In this document: piece by piece, positions 11,915 to 12,345 of the stretch
Layout: every line of letters starts with the position of its first letter
How positions within the stretch are numbered: position 1 is the stretch's first letter
Assembly (NCBI GenBank): GCA_030042815.1
Contig: JASHYY010000117.1
Span: forward strand, 1 to 12,345
Direction of reading: 5' to 3'
Source: Thermoplasmata archaeon
GTDB lineage: Archaea; Thermoplasmatota; Thermoplasmata; Lutacidiplasmatales; UBA184
Length of the DNA: 12,345 nucleotides
Made by a program: the position numbers and the translations under genes
The notes under the pieces: model-generated
Database searches by the model: none
What the model was told of the DNA's origin: nothing
The model's input: only the letters and a program-made list of their open reading frames with translations

Positions 11915-12345
11915 CCGGCCGGTTCGGTCCCGTCGCGACCGGTTCGGCGACCTGTCCCTCGATGAGGAGCTTCGCGACCTCGGCCGGGACCGAGACGATG
12001 TCGTCCGCCCGCAGCGCGAGCGTCTCCGACCCGACCTCGATCGGTCGGCCGTCCTTGAGGATCCGGACGTACTGAAGGGGAGCGTTCGACCGCGCGGCCC
12101 GGGGCGCGGCCGCCGGAGGGTTCGCTGCGGCCGGCGCCCCCGACGGCGAGGACGGCGGGGCGGCCGTAGGGGATGGGGGCGGGGCGACCGCGGTGGCGGT
12201 CGCGACCGGCTCGATGTACGGGGCCGCGCTCCGTCGATGCTCGATCAGGGTCGCGAGCAGGCGGTCGAACATCGCCCGCTCCTCGGGCAGCGCGTTGGGG
12301 AGGTCGCGGCTTCCCCCGATGCTCGCCTGGAACGCCGCGGTGAGG
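11907..12345 (-). CDS. gins51: GINS complex subunit, Gins51/Gins15 type (5'-truncated by window edge)
   Basis: GINS, with MCM and a Cdc45/GAN-like protein, forms the archaeal replicative helicase complex. About 145 residues are visible, and the frame is open to the edge: residues before the ATG at 12272 (LPNALPEERAMFDRLLATLI) read as the last helices of the GINS A domain, so the gene starts outside the window. A long Ala/Pro/Ser linker (about 12078-12218) joins it to a C-terminal B domain (about 11937-12074) with YVRILKDGRPIEVGSETLAL and DDIVSVPAEVAKLLIEGQVAE, matching the Gins51 pattern in which hydrophobic strands are followed by a D-v-v-x-l-P-x-x-x-a-x-x-L segment. The A-then-B order supports Gins51 rather than Gins23. 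The assignment comes from pattern recognition of a small domain, so it is moderately secure. Confidence 0.75.
   Translation of the reverse strand, partial: LTAAFQASIGGSRDLPNALPEERAMFDRLLATLIEHRRSAAPYIEPVATATAVAPPPSPTAAPPSSPSGAPAAANPPAAAPRAARSNAPLQYVRILKDGRPIEVGSETLALRADDIVSVPAEVAKLLIEGQVAEPVATGPNRPVT

Noticed and set aside
1..12345. tRNA genes, CRISPR arrays, insertion sequences or att sites
   Set aside because: No cloverleaf-like segments, regular direct repeats, transposase motifs or terminal repeats were seen by eye. The gaps between genes are too short for most of these.

Overview
The window is a dense, very GC-rich (by eye around 70%) chromosomal segment from an archaeon. The evidence is ribosomal P0/L10 and P1/L12 of the archaeal/eukaryotic type, Nop5 with fibrillarin (box C/D RNA-guided methylation), a DRG-family GTPase, a PAC2-type proteasome assembly chaperone, KaiC/RAD55-like ATPases, a GINS subunit, and short TATA-like boxes ahead of transcription units. 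The lineage is not fixed by this sequence. A GC-rich member of Thermoplasmatota is my best guess, but that is inference only. Nothing looks like a recent insertion, phage, IS or CRISPR. Genes cover almost everything: the largest gaps are 1011-1095, 5236-5355 and 9905-9972, and each of these holds promoter-like sequence.

Layout. (1) 2-1010, plus strand: the 3' part of the P0 stalk gene, cut by the window edge, then the P1 stalk gene. (2) 1096-4157, plus strand: purF, nop5 and flpA, tightly packed (3-nt gap, then a 4-nt overlap). This joins purine synthesis to rRNA/tRNA 2'-O-methylation. (3) 4114-5235, minus strand: a DRG GTPase whose 3' end overlaps flpA by 44 nt. (4) 5356-7701, plus strand: a large soluble TraD/HerA-like ATPase. 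(5) 7743-9904, plus strand: three consecutive RecA/KaiC-like proteins, probably one transcript starting at a leaderless promoter. The first has an intact P-loop, the second has none, and the third has a P-loop whose lysine is replaced by alanine. (6) 9973-11914, plus strand: a PAC2-family proteasome chaperone and a MidA/NDUFAF7-type methyltransferase. (7) 11907-12345, minus strand: the C-terminal part of a GINS replication protein, open at the window edge and overlapping the methyltransferase by 8 nt.

Most of the window is core information processing: ribosome stalk, snoRNP-like methylation, translation-associated GTPase, proteasome assembly and replication. The least explained part is 5356-9904, an orphan DNA-pump-type ATPase followed by a trio of KaiC-like proteins of which only one keeps the lysine needed for ATP hydrolysis. 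That trio is the best candidate here for an undescribed complex: a hetero-oligomer with one motor or switch subunit and two pseudo-ATPase partners. Five of the ten genes with a visible 5' end use GTG starts.
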